64,000 bases of DNA from Certhia americana. Its lineage: Eukaryota > Chordata > Aves > Passeriformes > Certhiidae. Below are positions 27,401 through 37,740 of this stretch, one piece after another. Within the stretch, counting starts at the first letter, position 1. The number at the start of each line of letters is the position of its first letter. The position numbers and the translations under genes were made by a program. Where the stretch lies: the NCBI GenBank assembly GCA_018697195.1, contig CM031859.1, forward strand, positions 55,715,207 through 55,779,206, given 5' to 3'. The notes below the pieces were generated by a model that worked only from the letters and a program-made list of their open reading frames with translations, was not told the DNA's origin and ran no database searches.

Positions 27401-30400
27401 ATAGTGAAAGACGGGGCTTTGAGGTATTAAAGACAGATTGGACATTTCCAGACAATGATCAGTGGTGTGGGTGGGTCTTTTTGCTTCATATTTTTTAAAG
27501 TTGGTTGTGTTTTTAGTTTTTTTTCAAGAGAGATTTATTTGTTTGGGTTTTGTTTGAGGGTTTTTTTTTTGTTTTCTTTTTTTGGTGAGGGTGCGTGGGA
27601 AAGTGTTCCAAATAAAATGTTGACAGGTGACGATTAAAAAAGTAATTGAAAGTTTATTTGTGACTGTAACAATTCTTAATTATAAAAATTATAATTTATA
27701 AGAATTAGCAATGGGGATTAAGGTTTTTTTCCATGACCTCTGGGAAGTATGAAATTTTCCTTGAGACTACTATGATTTGCCTCCTTTAACTATGAAAAAA
27801 AAGTGCAAGCATTTCTCACATACCATGTTTACATGTCACTTTACTTATATTCATATATTTTAGACTAGTTTAATAAAAGGCTGTTCTATTCACAGAATTA
27901 AATAGGAGCTGCTGGGTAGTGAGTTTGTTGTAGACAAAATTTTTCCAGGAAGAGAAATAATAAAAAGTCACCAATCTCAAATCTTACTCTGAGGGTTCAA
28001 GGGGAGATAGTTACCCCCAGAATTTTTGACAATGGGCCTGTACTGATGCAAAATAACTACTGAACAGTTAAACAGTTTCAAAAGACTGAATCTACTGTAA
28101 AAATAGTTTGTGATTTACATGTTTCCACCACATATATAGAAAATAAAACTGCAACCTACCCAGTTAATTAAATTATTTTACTGTAATACCAGTTGTTGTA
28201 CCATGTTGCTGTGATACTCTCATTTTCAGTGCACTTTTTATTTTTTCTAATGGAAGTAGTTATCTACTGCATAAAAGTAGGTAGATACATAATGGCAAAG
28301 CTGTTAATCTACTGTAACAAACTTTGGATCCAGCTTCTCTGAAGTGGCTGGTTACATTCTAATTTCTGTGTTGTGTTCTAGCTTATAGACCAGTTAAAAC
28401 CTGGCGGAAGATTGATATTACCAGTTGGCCCTGCTGGGGGAAACCAGATGCTCGAACAGTATGACAAACTAGAAGATGGCAGTGTCAAAATGAAGCCTCT
28501 GATGGGAGTGATATATGTGCCTTTAACAGATAAAGAGAAGCAGTGGTCCAGGTGGAAGTGATTTTCTGTTCCACTTACTTCTTCCACACACATGCAAGGT
28601 GAAAGGGTGTGAATTTTAAGCAGATAGACTGCAAGGCCTGCCTTTGCTGCTGTCATTGCTTTCTGCTCCTCCATACCATGAAAAGTGACTCAGTCTGCAT
28701 TACTACATCACCCAAAGGAGGTTATGCTAAGTTTGAGTTAAATTAAAAGCAGAAGAAAAATATTGCATGGGTTGCACTTTGTCTTTTTTGGACATGTTTT
28801 CTTTAGTCTTTGGTGTTTTGAAGATTCTTATTTGTTGTTTTAAACACAGTATTTTCTAAGGTTAAACTTCACTTTTAATGAACTTTTTATAACTATTTTT
28901 CCCAGTAATTAGAGTGAAGTGTAAAATTTTACTTAATAAATACTTTTTTGTCCTTTAAGTTAGTGGTAATTGGGTGTTCATTTTTTATTTTTCTGAAACA
29001 CTACAAACAAAGAAAAATCTTTGCAAAATCCTTTGTGGAAAATATAGATGATCTTGCAAGCACTTTTCCTTTAGCCCCCAAGCCTCAAAAAGTAGAGAAG
29101 ATAATTTCTTCTTCCCTAAAGTATAAATGTTGTTGAGTACTGTTCAGAAAATTTTCTCAGACATGTACATGTTATTAGAAGCCTGTCATCTGTCTCTGAT
29201 GGGGCATTATTTGTGTTTGCCAATACAGCAAACTCTAAAGGCCTTTCTAGAAATAGGAAACCTTCCAGTTTGCTGAATTGAACAGCCAGTAATAAAAAAA
29301 TAAATAAATAGACTTAATGCTGCTGTCAGCTTAAGCCATACTAGGCATTAGTATGTGAATGAACAAAGCAGCAGTGCTGTTTTGCTTCCTGGCAGAAAGT
29401 GCTTGTGAATGTATTATCGGCATTAGTGAAGTGCAGAGATGAGCATTGAGCTCTGAAAACAACTCTTGAGCTTTATAACCTAAATTTAGATTTTTGGCTT
29501 TTTTCCCTTGATATTCTGGAGTGCAGCTTGTGATTTGAATATATGAATACTTAGTCTAACCTATCAAACTATTCATAAAAAGTACAAATAAAGCAGTTTG
29601 CATACTGTTGCTTAGTGAAACCTCATTTCAGTGTTTCTTGGATTACTATATAGCCACCATGTACAAATTACTCTTGAAACAACTTCAGTGACATACTGCT
29701 TAGTTCAAAGCTTGTGAAGCGTGCTTGTTATTCAAATGTTTTGTATTTGTTATGCAAATCAATGCTTTGGCCTCGAATATTGCCAGTATTCCCTCATTGT
29801 GGTACTCAGGGGTTTCCTGCCTCTTGTAAGGCTTCAGAAGCTTTCCTTTGTGGTTGGTTTCCTCCTCTGGCAAATTTTTTATTTAGGTTTGGAATCCATG
29901 CTTCTCTTGCTCTAAAAAAGAGTAGTCGTCTTCTTAAGCCTTCCTTCTCTCAGAGAGGTTTCATAGATTTTTCTCCATTTCCATCTGATCTGATTATTGT
30001 AGCAATTGGGATTTTTTTAGTAGTATGTGTGTTCGTAAAACACTTTAGGAAGGATTTTTTGAATGATAGTGTTTATCCCTTGCTACAGGTGGGGGTGGGG
30101 TACTCTGTTAAGGACTAGAATTCTGAGGTTTTTGCATGTCTTTGGTGCAGTTTAGTATTTCATTTTGTCTGCTAGATTGAGAAGAGATAATAGTTTGTCT
30201 TTGGGCCTTCTTCAGTCATGCATACTTTAGGACTATTTTCCCCAGAAATTCATGCCAGTTTCTGTGTTTTGGTTGGTCTTGGAACTCTCTTCTTAAAGAA
30301 AATCTCAGAAGTCCACTTCTTGTAACGTTTGATTTTTCTTTAATTGTCCTTTTTGTGATCTGAAGAAAATTCCCATTCCATTTTCTAGGATAACTGTCAG

Positions 30401-33400
30401 TGTACTGCTGACCTTACAGGAGGTCATATCTTTCATTTTTTTTGTTTTTCCTTGTTGGTGACTATGAAGTATATGGTCAGCCAGCTGCTGCTGCAGAAAT
30501 TCCTAATTATAAGTCAGGATTTGCTATCTATGCTGGCATCAAAGATGAAAGTGAAGTTTTTTCTTCACTTCCTAGATTTCAGTTTTTCTTTTCTAAATTG
30601 CTCAGGATCTGTGCGCAGAGTTCAGTTAGAGACTCGTCTGAAAAAGCATCGCTAAATGTTTCTGTAATAAAAATCTGTAGTGTATGGGAGACTAGTTGCT
30701 GTAAATCTCAAATTCATTAAATAGTAATCATTTTAAGATTAACTCAATTCTGTGTGTTTAGTTTGTTGTTATTTTAGTTTACCTCATGTGATTTCATTCC
30801 TAATGCAGGTAAATTCTTTTATTATATTGAATGAAGAATTGATGTCCCTTCACAGAGTACAGTTAGTAGGCCAGCAGCGTTTTCCTAGGCTAGCAGACCT
30901 TCCAGTTGCCAGGAAAGAAGCTGTTTAAATTTTTGTTGAGCCATTCACATTTTGAATGTTCTTTAATGGGGCTGCAAGTTGCTTTTGCAAAGCAGCACAA
31001 CACTCTTAAGTGGTGCTGGAAGTCAAACCTATCTTTGGGTCTTTTGTATCATGCTTCACTATGTAAAACTAACTTGTACTAAAAGGAAGTCTGGACTAGC
31101 TGGAAGGAAAAGATGTCTTTGATTTCATTAAATTGCTAAATAAAGCATCTTATTTGTGAATACTGTTAAATTTCTTTAAATTTAGGCCATGACTTTCTAG
31201 TTTTGGTTCAGTTGCAGTAGTATTTTTTTTAACTCCCAATATTAGTGGGAATCCTCTCAAATGTGACTCCCTGAGACATTTAGAAGTAGAATATACACAG
31301 AAACCCTATTTTTGGTACAAAACAAAACAATACAGTGTGTCAGAGATTCAGCAATCAATGCTTAGTTATGTGATAATACTGATAAGGGTATCCTTTCACG
31401 TTATCAATTTTTTTGTGTTTTTTTACTGAAAAGTAAGATGGAGAGAAGGCTCTTGTGTTCCACAGCTGGGAACATGGCTTGATGGCTGCCTTATTGGCAG
31501 ATCATGTATAAATTAGGATCTCTCTGGTTTTATTTCTCTGTGAGAGTTCACTTACTACTCATATGGAAAGACAATTTTAAAAGTCACAGAATCATGGTAT
31601 TATTTAGGATAGAAAACATGTTTAAGATCATTGAGTCTGAGTGTTAACCCAGTGCTACCAAGTCCACCACTAAACCATGTTCCTAAGGACCACTTTTGCA
31701 CATCTTTTAAATGCCTCGGGGGATACCTTGTCCTGCTGGCCACACTATTGCTGATACAGAGGCATAAGAGAATAACAATGTAAATAACACTTAGCAATGA
31801 ACCTCAGTTGCGTTTTGGATTTGATTTCCAGACAGGCAGCTGTTTAAAAATGTTAACAACTACTTTTTGTCTTACATATTGTATTAGTAGAAATTATTTA
31901 TAAGTGTCATGCTAAATTTGTATTTGCTGGTAAAATGCAAAATTGTAATGGCAGTATGACCTTTCCAAGCAAAAAACTTCATTGACTAAACTGGGGTTGT
32001 TACTGTATCCCACTTATCTGCACATAAATGATGATTAACACCCTTTTGGAAAATGTATTTATTAGGATATATTTTAATAGATTTCTGCTTAGAAACTATT
32101 TTTCAGTGTTTCAAGTGCCCCTGATGAGCTAGTTGACCAATTTCATTTGAAATTAGTAGTTATTGTTTGCTGGAATGCCTCAGGCTATGCAGAATAATGA
32201 TTATGATTCAAATTTTTATTTTACTTTCACAAAAAGAATCTGCACAAAGTATTTTAGGTTAAATTTAAGAATTACATGTTATTGTGGTGGTTTGACCCTG
32301 ACTGAATGCCAGGTGCTCACCAAAGCTGCTCCATCCACAACTGGGCAGAGGAGGGAAAATACAATGGAAGGCGTGTTAGTTAAGGACAGGGAGAGATCAC
32401 TCACCAGTTTACCACCATGGGTATAACAGACTTGACTTGGATATTAATTGAAATTATTGCCAAGCAAAATCAAAGCAGGATAATGAATAAAGCAGATAAA
32501 GTAAACCCTAAAAACACCTTTCCTGCACCCCTTTTACTTCCTTCCTAGCTCTACCTTCTACCCTACAGCAGTGCAAGGAGGCAAGGAAAGGGGTTTACAG
32601 TCAGTTAATCACACATTCTTCCTGCTGCTGCTCAGGGAGAGGAGTCCTTCCTCTGCTCCAGTGTGGGGTCCCTCCAACAGGAAATAGTTCTCAATGAACT
32701 TCTCCAACGTGAGTCCTTCCTATGGGCTACAGTTCTTCATGAACTGCTCCAATGTGGGTCACTCTTTCACAGGGTGCAGTCCTTCAGGCACAACCTGCTC
32801 CAGCATGGATTCCCCACAGGGTCACAAATCCCACCAGGAAACCTGCTCCACTGTGGGCTCTTCTCTCCATGGAGCCTGCTCCAGCACAGGCCTCCCATGG
32901 TTTCACAGACTCCTCTCAGGCATCCACCTGCTCCAGGGTCCTCCACAGGCTGCAGGTGGATCTTTGCATCCCTGTCATCCTCCATGGGCTGCAGGGGCAC
33001 AGCTGCTTCACCATGGTCTGCACCAGGGGCTGCAGTGGAATCTCAGCTCCAGTACCTGGAGCAGCTCCTGCCCCTCCTCCCCTGATCTGAGTGTTTGCAG
33101 GGCTGTTCCATTCACATGTTCTCACCCTGCTCTTCTCTGTGCAATAACTTTTTTCTTTCTTAAATATGTGACCACAGAGGTCTTACTTCCATTCCAGACT
33201 GGCTCAGGGTAGGCCAGTGGAGAGTCCATGTAGGAGCCAGCTGGTGTTGGCTCTGTAGAACATGGAGGAAACTTCTGGCAGCTTCTCACAGAAGCCATCC
33301 CTGTAGCCCCCCACTACCAAAGCCTTGCCAGGCAAACCCATTACAATTATGTTAAAGTGCATGTGATATATCTGATACAGTAGATTACAGAAAAAAATTC

Positions 33401-36270
33401 CTTTATCGTTTCAATTTACTCTCAATTTTATCATCAATTATAGCAAATAATAAATATTTTATAATAGCACCTTTCCAGATTAAAATGCTACAAGTCTAAA
33501 TATTACATCTTTAAAGTTATAAAGTGAGAAATAATGGACTGCTGAAACACTGAGTAGATGCTGTATTTCTAATTCATAAAAGGCTGCACTCAGAATTTCA
33601 CTTTCAGTAATGACAACATGTTTTTCATAGATGAATGACTTATTGGAAAGGGAAAGTCAAATGCTGCCTAATGACAAGAAAATTGAAGTGGATCTAAAAG
33701 AGTGAGATACAGACTTCAGATAAATTTATGAATGTTTGTTCAAATATTTAATTTGAATGCCCTCCATTAAAGTTGTGGTGAGGAATCTCAAAACTGCAAG
33801 ACTTACTTGCATTCCAAACTTATTGTTGATAAGATTATTGATTCTTTATTTCATAACAAACTGTCATTTACCTGAAATGCTGCCTATTAGATCTTTTTCT
33901 CAGAACGTTTCTTAGTTTGTTGGATATTCATAACGGGAAGTGTAGAATATCCATGTATATATTTTCCCTAGTAATAAGCCAGAGTTTTTCAAGCATTCTT
34001 ACATTTCTTTCAAGAATAGTAATTTTGAGCTAATGACTTCTGAAATTTGCTTTAACTTGAGCTTAAAAAGTTGCTTTGATGCCTCAGTTGACAGATGAGT
34101 GGTTCTCTTGCTGGAATTCCAAAGACAAGAAAGGATTACTGTGATGACTTAAATCTTAAATATATATGTGGCTTGCTAAGCAGGAGCTGGTAAGCAGATT
34201 GGAAGGAGTACATATATGAAGGTGAAGAGAAATTACACAGGTTGTGTAAGAATCACAGCAAATAGCCATGGCCAGAAAGAATACAAATTAGTAGACCTTT
34301 CCTGTGGCTCTAGAGGACAAGAGGGTAGTTTTAACAAGGAAAGTGCAATCTTTTGAGTCTCCTTTTGCAGCAGGATAGATTTTGTTTCACTACAGGGAGG
34401 ATAGGCCTGTATCCTGATTCTTACCAGTAGCTGAAACCTGGTGGATTTCATAGCTCAGCACCTTTCCATCCATACAGGATCAGCTCAGGTCAGCTGATGC
34501 TGGTTTGCAATATATATTTATGTCTGCAAGCTGTACTACTTTAGGGAGAAGGCTGACAACTGTTATCTATGAGGTGATCTGAGACTTTTCTGGAACTTTC
34601 TAATACATACTATCCAATAATGCACATATAAATTCAACTTTTATCTGTAGAAAGTAAACGCTGTATAATTTCAACACTTATATTGTGGATTGGTTTGCGC
34701 TGGTATGCTGTTGGTAGATTAATAAGTAGTGAAGAGCAAGTGAAAAATCTATTGAGGAAAGCTGATCCCCTTAATATAGCAAATGTTCTAACAAAAAAAA
34801 TAAAATCCTTATTTTGAATGTCACATATAAGATGTAGTCATCAGGAATATGTTAAAGCAATGAAAAATACCAACAAAACATTGCCATGTTAATCTAATTT
34901 ATTTTAAATTATATATTTATATAATAATTATATGTTTTAAGTAGAAATATCATTTTGGAAGAGAAAAAACAACCCCACACTTTAAATACCTTAAGTACAT
35001 TAGCGACATTATGCAGAAGCCTTGCTAACTAACATCTGCAGCTGGGTAAAATAATTGTTTAATAGTTTTGAAGTAAATACAGAATGATTCTTAGGCTTGT
35101 AGTTTCTTCATGATCTACCTTGGGTTTAAAGGATTAAGAATTGCTTGTCACAGTAAAATACCAGGGTTTTATGAAGCTGTGAGTGTGTGGTAGGAATCAG
35201 GATCAAAATCACACCCTCAAATATGAGACTAAGCCAGCGACAGCAGCAGTCATTACTTACATACACTTCCTGAAGTTGTGAAAATTAACTGATGATGCAG
35301 CTCTCCTGGAAGTGTTAGGGATGAATGAAGCACTTGTCCTGAATTCACTGGCACTGCATTTTAAACTGGGTATCAGATGTTCATTTATTTTTATCTGTTT
35401 AAAGTAAGCAAATACCCATTCTGTGAGATAGGCAAATATGGAGAGCTTCCAAACTTTTAGCTATAAACAGATTTTTCTTTATCCCCGCCAAGATGTGTTC
35501 TTCTGCCTCCTGCTTTTTTCTGTGGTCTGTAATTACTGCAGTGCTCAAAGCTGTGTGATTAGTACCTTACTATTAAGAGGCAGTGCGAAGTGCAAAGAAT
35601 GCAAATATTTATCACTTGCAAATCATAAGGTTTGCATCCCAACTGCATTACATAGAAAACTTAGTCATTTAAGCACTAGTTTCTACAGCCTTTTCAGTTG
35701 CTTTTAAAATGTTTTGCATGCTGTCATTCCATGCTGTATGATTCCTGGAGCATAATAATGTCTTTATAACTTAAAGGTTTTGTATGTGTGCATGTAGAAC
35801 TATATTTTTGTGGGTTAGTTTGCATGATAGCTGGAAATACTATTGTGTATTGAGCCAGCAATCACATTACTGAGATTTTTTCTAATTCAGACTGTTTGCT
35901 TTGGCTAATGAGGCTGATGCACCTACTAAAAGAAAAATTGCAGCAAACTCATTCTGAATTTATAGATCACTTGTGCTTTGTGAAAAAAAGAGGCAAAACA
36001 CTTCTCTTTGAGTTTTCCAGTGCTCAGAATGGCACAGTGCACAGCTTTCAGATTTGATGGGCGTTTTGTGTTAAAATTAGTGCTTTAGAAATACTTAAAC
36101 AGATCATTACTATATGACAACTTTATGGTTGGAATATAGGTTCTATGGGTTTCTTGTTTCAATGTGTTTTAAATATCCTGCAGGAACAGACCTCTGCATT
36201 TTCTAGATTCCTTTCAGCAATTTAGAGAGACTTCTTGATGCATCCTTTCTCCTAACTAGATCTCCTTTTA

Positions 36271-36320
<50 letters not shown>

Positions 36321-36330
36321 NNNNNNNNNN

Positions 36331-36379
<49 letters not shown>

Positions 36380-36951
36380 ACAGCCCTGCCCCCAGCCTTT
36401 CCATAACCTACTCCTGATTTATCGTATCTCCTTCAGGAGCTAATTGAGTTCATCTGAAAAATAAATAAACTGAGTGGTACAAACTGCATGACAGGGATGC
36501 AAGATTGTGTTCCCACTTTCTTGACAGACTGCAGCTGAAGCTTAGGGTTATTGGCAGCTACAGAGGATGGGTTATGCCAATACTCTGTCTAGTAAATTGG
36601 CTTAGTTGCTTGCCAGTGTGTAGCCAGCAGAATTCAGATGACAGGTAGCTGTGTTACTGGCTGTGAAGTGTGTGGGGTTTCCTTAAAGCAAGTGATCCAT
36701 TAAATGTAAAATAGAGGGACCCATATTTCACAATAAGTCACATAACAGTATGTGATGATATGGGATTGCTGATGCCTTTCCTTTGGTGTTCACTTTTTTT
36801 CTCAATTGCTTGAAGAGATTTCTGAAATTTTTCCAATGTACGTGAGCATTTAAATGTAACCTGATTCAATATCAAAGCTTTTCAAATACCATTTCCAAGG
36901 GGAGAAGAAACATAACTGCATGTGTTTTCTTTCTACAGGGATGAATTGTAA
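3190..36951 (+). CDS. PCMT1: Protein-L-isoaspartate (D-aspartate) O-methyltransferase, whole gene
   Basis: The enzyme transfers a methyl group from S-adenosylmethionine to abnormal L-isoaspartyl and D-aspartyl residues, starting repair of aged proteins, mainly in the cytosol. Coding exons are 3190-3448, 15529-15633, 16777-16808, 18534-18638, 21912-22032, 26712-26797 and 28382-28561; all junctions are GT-AG and the frame closes exactly. From the inner ATG (3394, G at -3 and +4) the product is 227 residues, the usual length of the vertebrate enzyme. The SAM-binding motif LDVGSGSG is at 83-90, the SAPHMHA substrate-site segment at 60-66, YDAIHVGAA at 153-161 and [12 protein letters not shown] at 173-184. 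Residue 120 is Ile, one of the two alleles of a known human Ile/Val polymorphism. The outer ATG (3190) adds 68 residues. An alternative last exon (36939-36951) changes the C-terminal WK to DEL. Identity is essentially certain; isoform use needs RNA data. Confidence 0.97.
11302..11580 (+). mobile_element. CR1 LINE, 3' end fragment, internally deleted
   Basis: The sequence matches what I know of the avian CR1 reverse-transcriptase tail: GTTCCTCAGGGGTTGGAAC, then a segment specifying a [12 protein letters not shown] stretch, then GAGACCCCACCTGGAGTGCTG. It ends in the CR1 3' untranslated signature with AACCCAAACCATTCTATGAT. Parts between these landmarks are missing, so this is a 5'-truncated, internally deleted copy inserted in PCMT1 intron 1 in the gene's orientation. 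It is not active. Confidence 0.85.
13260..13295. repeat. AAT/ATA microsatellite
   Basis: Short run of ATA/AAT trinucleotides with one interruption, in PCMT1 intron 1. Confidence 0.7.
15324..15390 (-). mobile_element. CR1 LINE, short 3' fragment
   Basis: TCACAGAAGAGTTTGGGCTG followed by GGAAGG, then CCTTTAAAG and CCAAGCCCTGCCATGGGCAG, is the reverse complement of a CR1 3' end. It lies about 140 bases before PCMT1 exon 2. It is diverged and truncated. Confidence 0.75.
15529..15633 (+). CDS. PCMT1: PCMT1 coding exon 2
   Basis: Encodes residues 19-53 and the first base of codon 54, in the conserved [18 protein letters not shown] region that precedes the catalytic fold. Acceptor TTTATAG, donor GGTAAG. 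Residues 38 (Cys) and 43 (Tyr) differ from the human Ser and Cys as I recall them. Confidence 0.96.
15634..16776 (+). other. PCMT1 intron 2
   Basis: 1.14 kb, AT-rich, GT-AG ends. I see no gene, repeat family or structured element in it. Confidence 0.85.
16777..16808 (+). CDS. PCMT1: PCMT1 coding exon 3 (microexon, 32 bases)
   Basis: A very short exon that completes Gly54 and encodes [10 protein letters not shown], residues 55-64. It carries the TISAPHM part of the isoaspartyl substrate site. Acceptor TTTTACAG, donor GGTAAG. Skipping it would break the frame. Confidence 0.95.
16809..18533 (+). other. PCMT1 intron 3
   Basis: 1.7 kb of AT-rich sequence with GT-AG ends. No gene or recognisable repeat family seen. 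Confidence 0.85.
18534..18638 (+). CDS. PCMT1: PCMT1 coding exon 4, SAM-binding motif I
   Basis: Encodes residues 65-99, including [15 protein letters not shown], the glycine-rich loop that binds S-adenosylmethionine. The exon is in phase 0 at both ends. Residue 73 is Ser where the human enzyme has Phe, as I recall it. Acceptor CTCTTAG, donor GGTGAGT. Confidence 0.97.
18639..21911 (+). other. PCMT1 intron 4
   Basis: 3.3 kb, AT-rich, GT-AG ends. A poly-A tract lies near 20969-20981. No gene or recognisable transposon seen. Confidence 0.8.
21912..22032 (+). CDS. PCMT1: PCMT1 coding exon 5
   Basis: Encodes residues 100-139 and the first base of Val140: [19 protein letters not shown] and the [14 protein letters not shown] segment. 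The acidic residue at the end of GID (Asp110) corresponds to the SAM ribose-contacting acidic position of class I methyltransferases. Residue 120 is Ile. Acceptor TATTCCAG, donor GGTGAGC. Confidence 0.96.
22033..26711 (+). other. PCMT1 intron 5
   Basis: 4.7 kb, GT-AG ends. It contains a poly-T run near 23669-23684, an AAT-type microsatellite near 24350-24390 and, on the - strand, a 169-codon open frame at 25059-25568 that resembles no protein I know. The block around 24650-26300 is less AT-rich than its surroundings and may be an old inserted element, which I cannot classify. Confidence 0.75.
24350..24390. repeat. AAT-type microsatellite
   Basis: Imperfect AAT/ATA trinucleotide run in PCMT1 intron 5. 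Confidence 0.75.
26712..26797 (+). CDS. PCMT1: PCMT1 coding exon 6
   Basis: Completes Val140 and encodes residues 141-168: [20 protein letters not shown] and the following AAPVVPQA. It holds methyltransferase motif II with Asp154. Acceptor TTCTTGCAG, donor AGTAAG. It ends in phase 0. Confidence 0.97.
26798..28381 (+). other. PCMT1 intron 6
   Basis: 1.58 kb, AT-rich with T-rich stretches around 27470-27590. GT-AG ends. Nothing else recognised. Confidence 0.85.
28382..28561 (+). CDS. PCMT1: PCMT1 coding exon 7, WK-ending form
   Basis: Encodes residues 169-227: [20 protein letters not shown], then the conserved C-terminal part ending QWSRWK and a TGA stop at 28559-28561. An alternative donor (CAG|GTGGAA, last exon base 28551) lies eight bases before the stop codon. 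It splices in frame to 36939 and would give an end of SRDEL. Human PCMT1 uses the same pair of endings. Confidence 0.96.
28562..28960 (+). other. PCMT1: 3' untranslated region of the WK form
   Basis: Non-coding continuation of exon 7 when the internal donor is not used. The first canonical AATAAA is at 28935-28940, followed by a T/G-rich stretch suited to cleavage near 28955-28960. The exact end is inferred. Confidence 0.6.
28935..28940 (+). terminator. Polyadenylation signal for the short 3' end of PCMT1
   Basis: AATAAA 374 bases after the WK-form stop codon, with T-rich and GT-containing sequence downstream. It is the likely end of transcripts that do not splice to the RDEL exon. Confidence 0.6.
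31584..31770 (-). mobile_element. CR1 LINE fragment
   Basis: TCACAGAATCATGG, then a stretch with AAGATCATTGAGTC, ACCCAGTGCTACCAAGTCC and ACCACTAAACCATG, matches the reverse complement of CR1 3' sequence. It continues into CCTGCTGGCCACACTATT, also CR1-like. It is truncated and diverged. Confidence 0.8.
32283..33345. mobile_element. Solo LTR of an endogenous retrovirus
   Basis: The element begins TGTGGTGGTTTGACCCTGAC and ends CAAACCCATTACA, with the TG...CA termini of retroviral LTRs. Flanking five-base sequences are GTTAT and ATTAT, a 4-of-5 match to a target-site duplication. The interior carries a degenerate repeat built on CTGCTCCA...GTGGG units (about 32640-32960) that I associate with abundant songbird LTRs. 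One strand has AATAAA at 32486-32491; the other has a TATA-like ATATTTAAG (reverse complement near 33163-33171), so orientation is undecided. No gag, pol or env sequence accompanies it, as expected after LTR-LTR recombination. Confidence 0.8.
36273..36376. repeat. (CA)n microsatellite interrupted by a gap
   Basis: Uninterrupted CA dinucleotides on both sides of a run of ten N (36321-36330). True repeat length is unknown because the gap lies inside it. Confidence 0.97.
36321..36330. other. Assembly gap (10 N)
   Basis: Ten N in the middle of the CA repeat, probably a placeholder where reads could not be resolved. Confidence 0.98.
36939..36951 (+). CDS. PCMT1: PCMT1 alternative terminal exon 8, RDEL-ending form
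   Basis: After acceptor TTTCTACAG the exon reads G-GAT-GAA-TTG-TAA. Joined to AG from the internal exon 7 donor it gives Arg-Asp-Glu-Leu-stop, a 228-residue enzyme (296 with the extension). RDEL resembles the KDEL endoplasmic-reticulum retrieval signal. Human PCMT1 has the same alternative C-terminus, which supports this assignment. The relative use of this exon cannot be read from the sequence. Confidence 0.9.
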
Positions 36952-37740
36952 AAGCTACATCATCTTGACCCAAACATAGTGTTACAGTGGACTGCTCATC
37001 TCCAGTTCTAAAAGCTTTTTGAAAACCAACAGCATTGCAGCTTGTTTTGGACTTTGTTATACTGTTGTTATCAGCATGGAAAAGCGTGGTGTTTGTTTTA
37101 TTTTTTTAGATGCTCAAGGCAAATCTGATAAAGAAATGGTGGAAAGTTTTATGTGGGCACTGTTTTATTTAACATGCCTTTATTTCACTTTCATCTGTTC
37201 AAAGTGAATTTCTGCAAAACTGCAGATAAAGACCTATAGCTTGTGAACTCTAATATTGATGGGGGAACTTGAACACTCACTTCTCTCGGCTCCTGTGTCC
37301 CTTGGTAAAACTGCTTCTGTGCACCTTACAACACTACGTAGGTAATGCCAGGTTTTCTGTGTTCCAATGTCTGCTAGATGCTACTAAAAGGAGATGAACT
37401 TCCTTCCTAAGCTTTTGACATGGTGTCATAGACTAGCATGTAGTAGATACAATCAGCTGCTTTTTTACCTTAAAACCAGGCATTTGTATATATTAAGTTT
37501 CAAGACATCAAAGGTAGGTGGTTGCTCTTATCAAACATTGCTGTTAAAGCTGGACATAACAGACATAGTTTTCCTTTTCCTTTTGAAATTGATTAATGTA
37601 ATTTGAAATTCTGTTGTGGTTTATAGCTCAGTGCTGGTGTGATACACATGGATCTAACTCCTTAAATGTGAGGTGTGTTCCAATCACTGAACAATTTACG
37701 CAATGCTGCTTTGCCAAATAAAGTTAAAAGCAAAAGGGGG
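36952..37740 (+). other. PCMT1: 3' untranslated region of the RDEL form
   Basis: About 790 bases follow the RDEL-form stop codon up to an AATAAA with a G/T-rich downstream element. I see no long open frame of note in it. Confidence 0.7.
37717..37722 (+). terminator. Polyadenylation signal, distal end of PCMT1
   Basis: AATAAA preceded by GCTGCTTTGCC and followed about 15 bases later by GGGGGGGTTTGTCCTTGTGT, a good G/T-rich downstream element. Cleavage probably falls near 37735-37740. Confidence 0.75.

Larger units (their letters stand above)
28552..36938 (+). other. PCMT1 alternative intron 7
   Basis: 8.4 kb between the internal donor in exon 7 and acceptor TTTCTACAG before the RDEL exon. 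It contains the short-form 3' untranslated region, a CR1 fragment (31584-31770), a solo LTR (32283-33345) and a CA microsatellite with a sequence gap (36273-36376). No other exon seen. Confidence 0.8.

Noticed and set aside
32663..33212. Overlapping + strand frames of 112-172 codons in the LTR
   Set aside because: They follow the degenerate internal repeat of a non-coding LTR and show no retroviral protein features.
36273..36376. CRISPR-like or satellite array
   Set aside because: It is a plain CA dinucleotide repeat; no spacer structure exists anywhere in the window.
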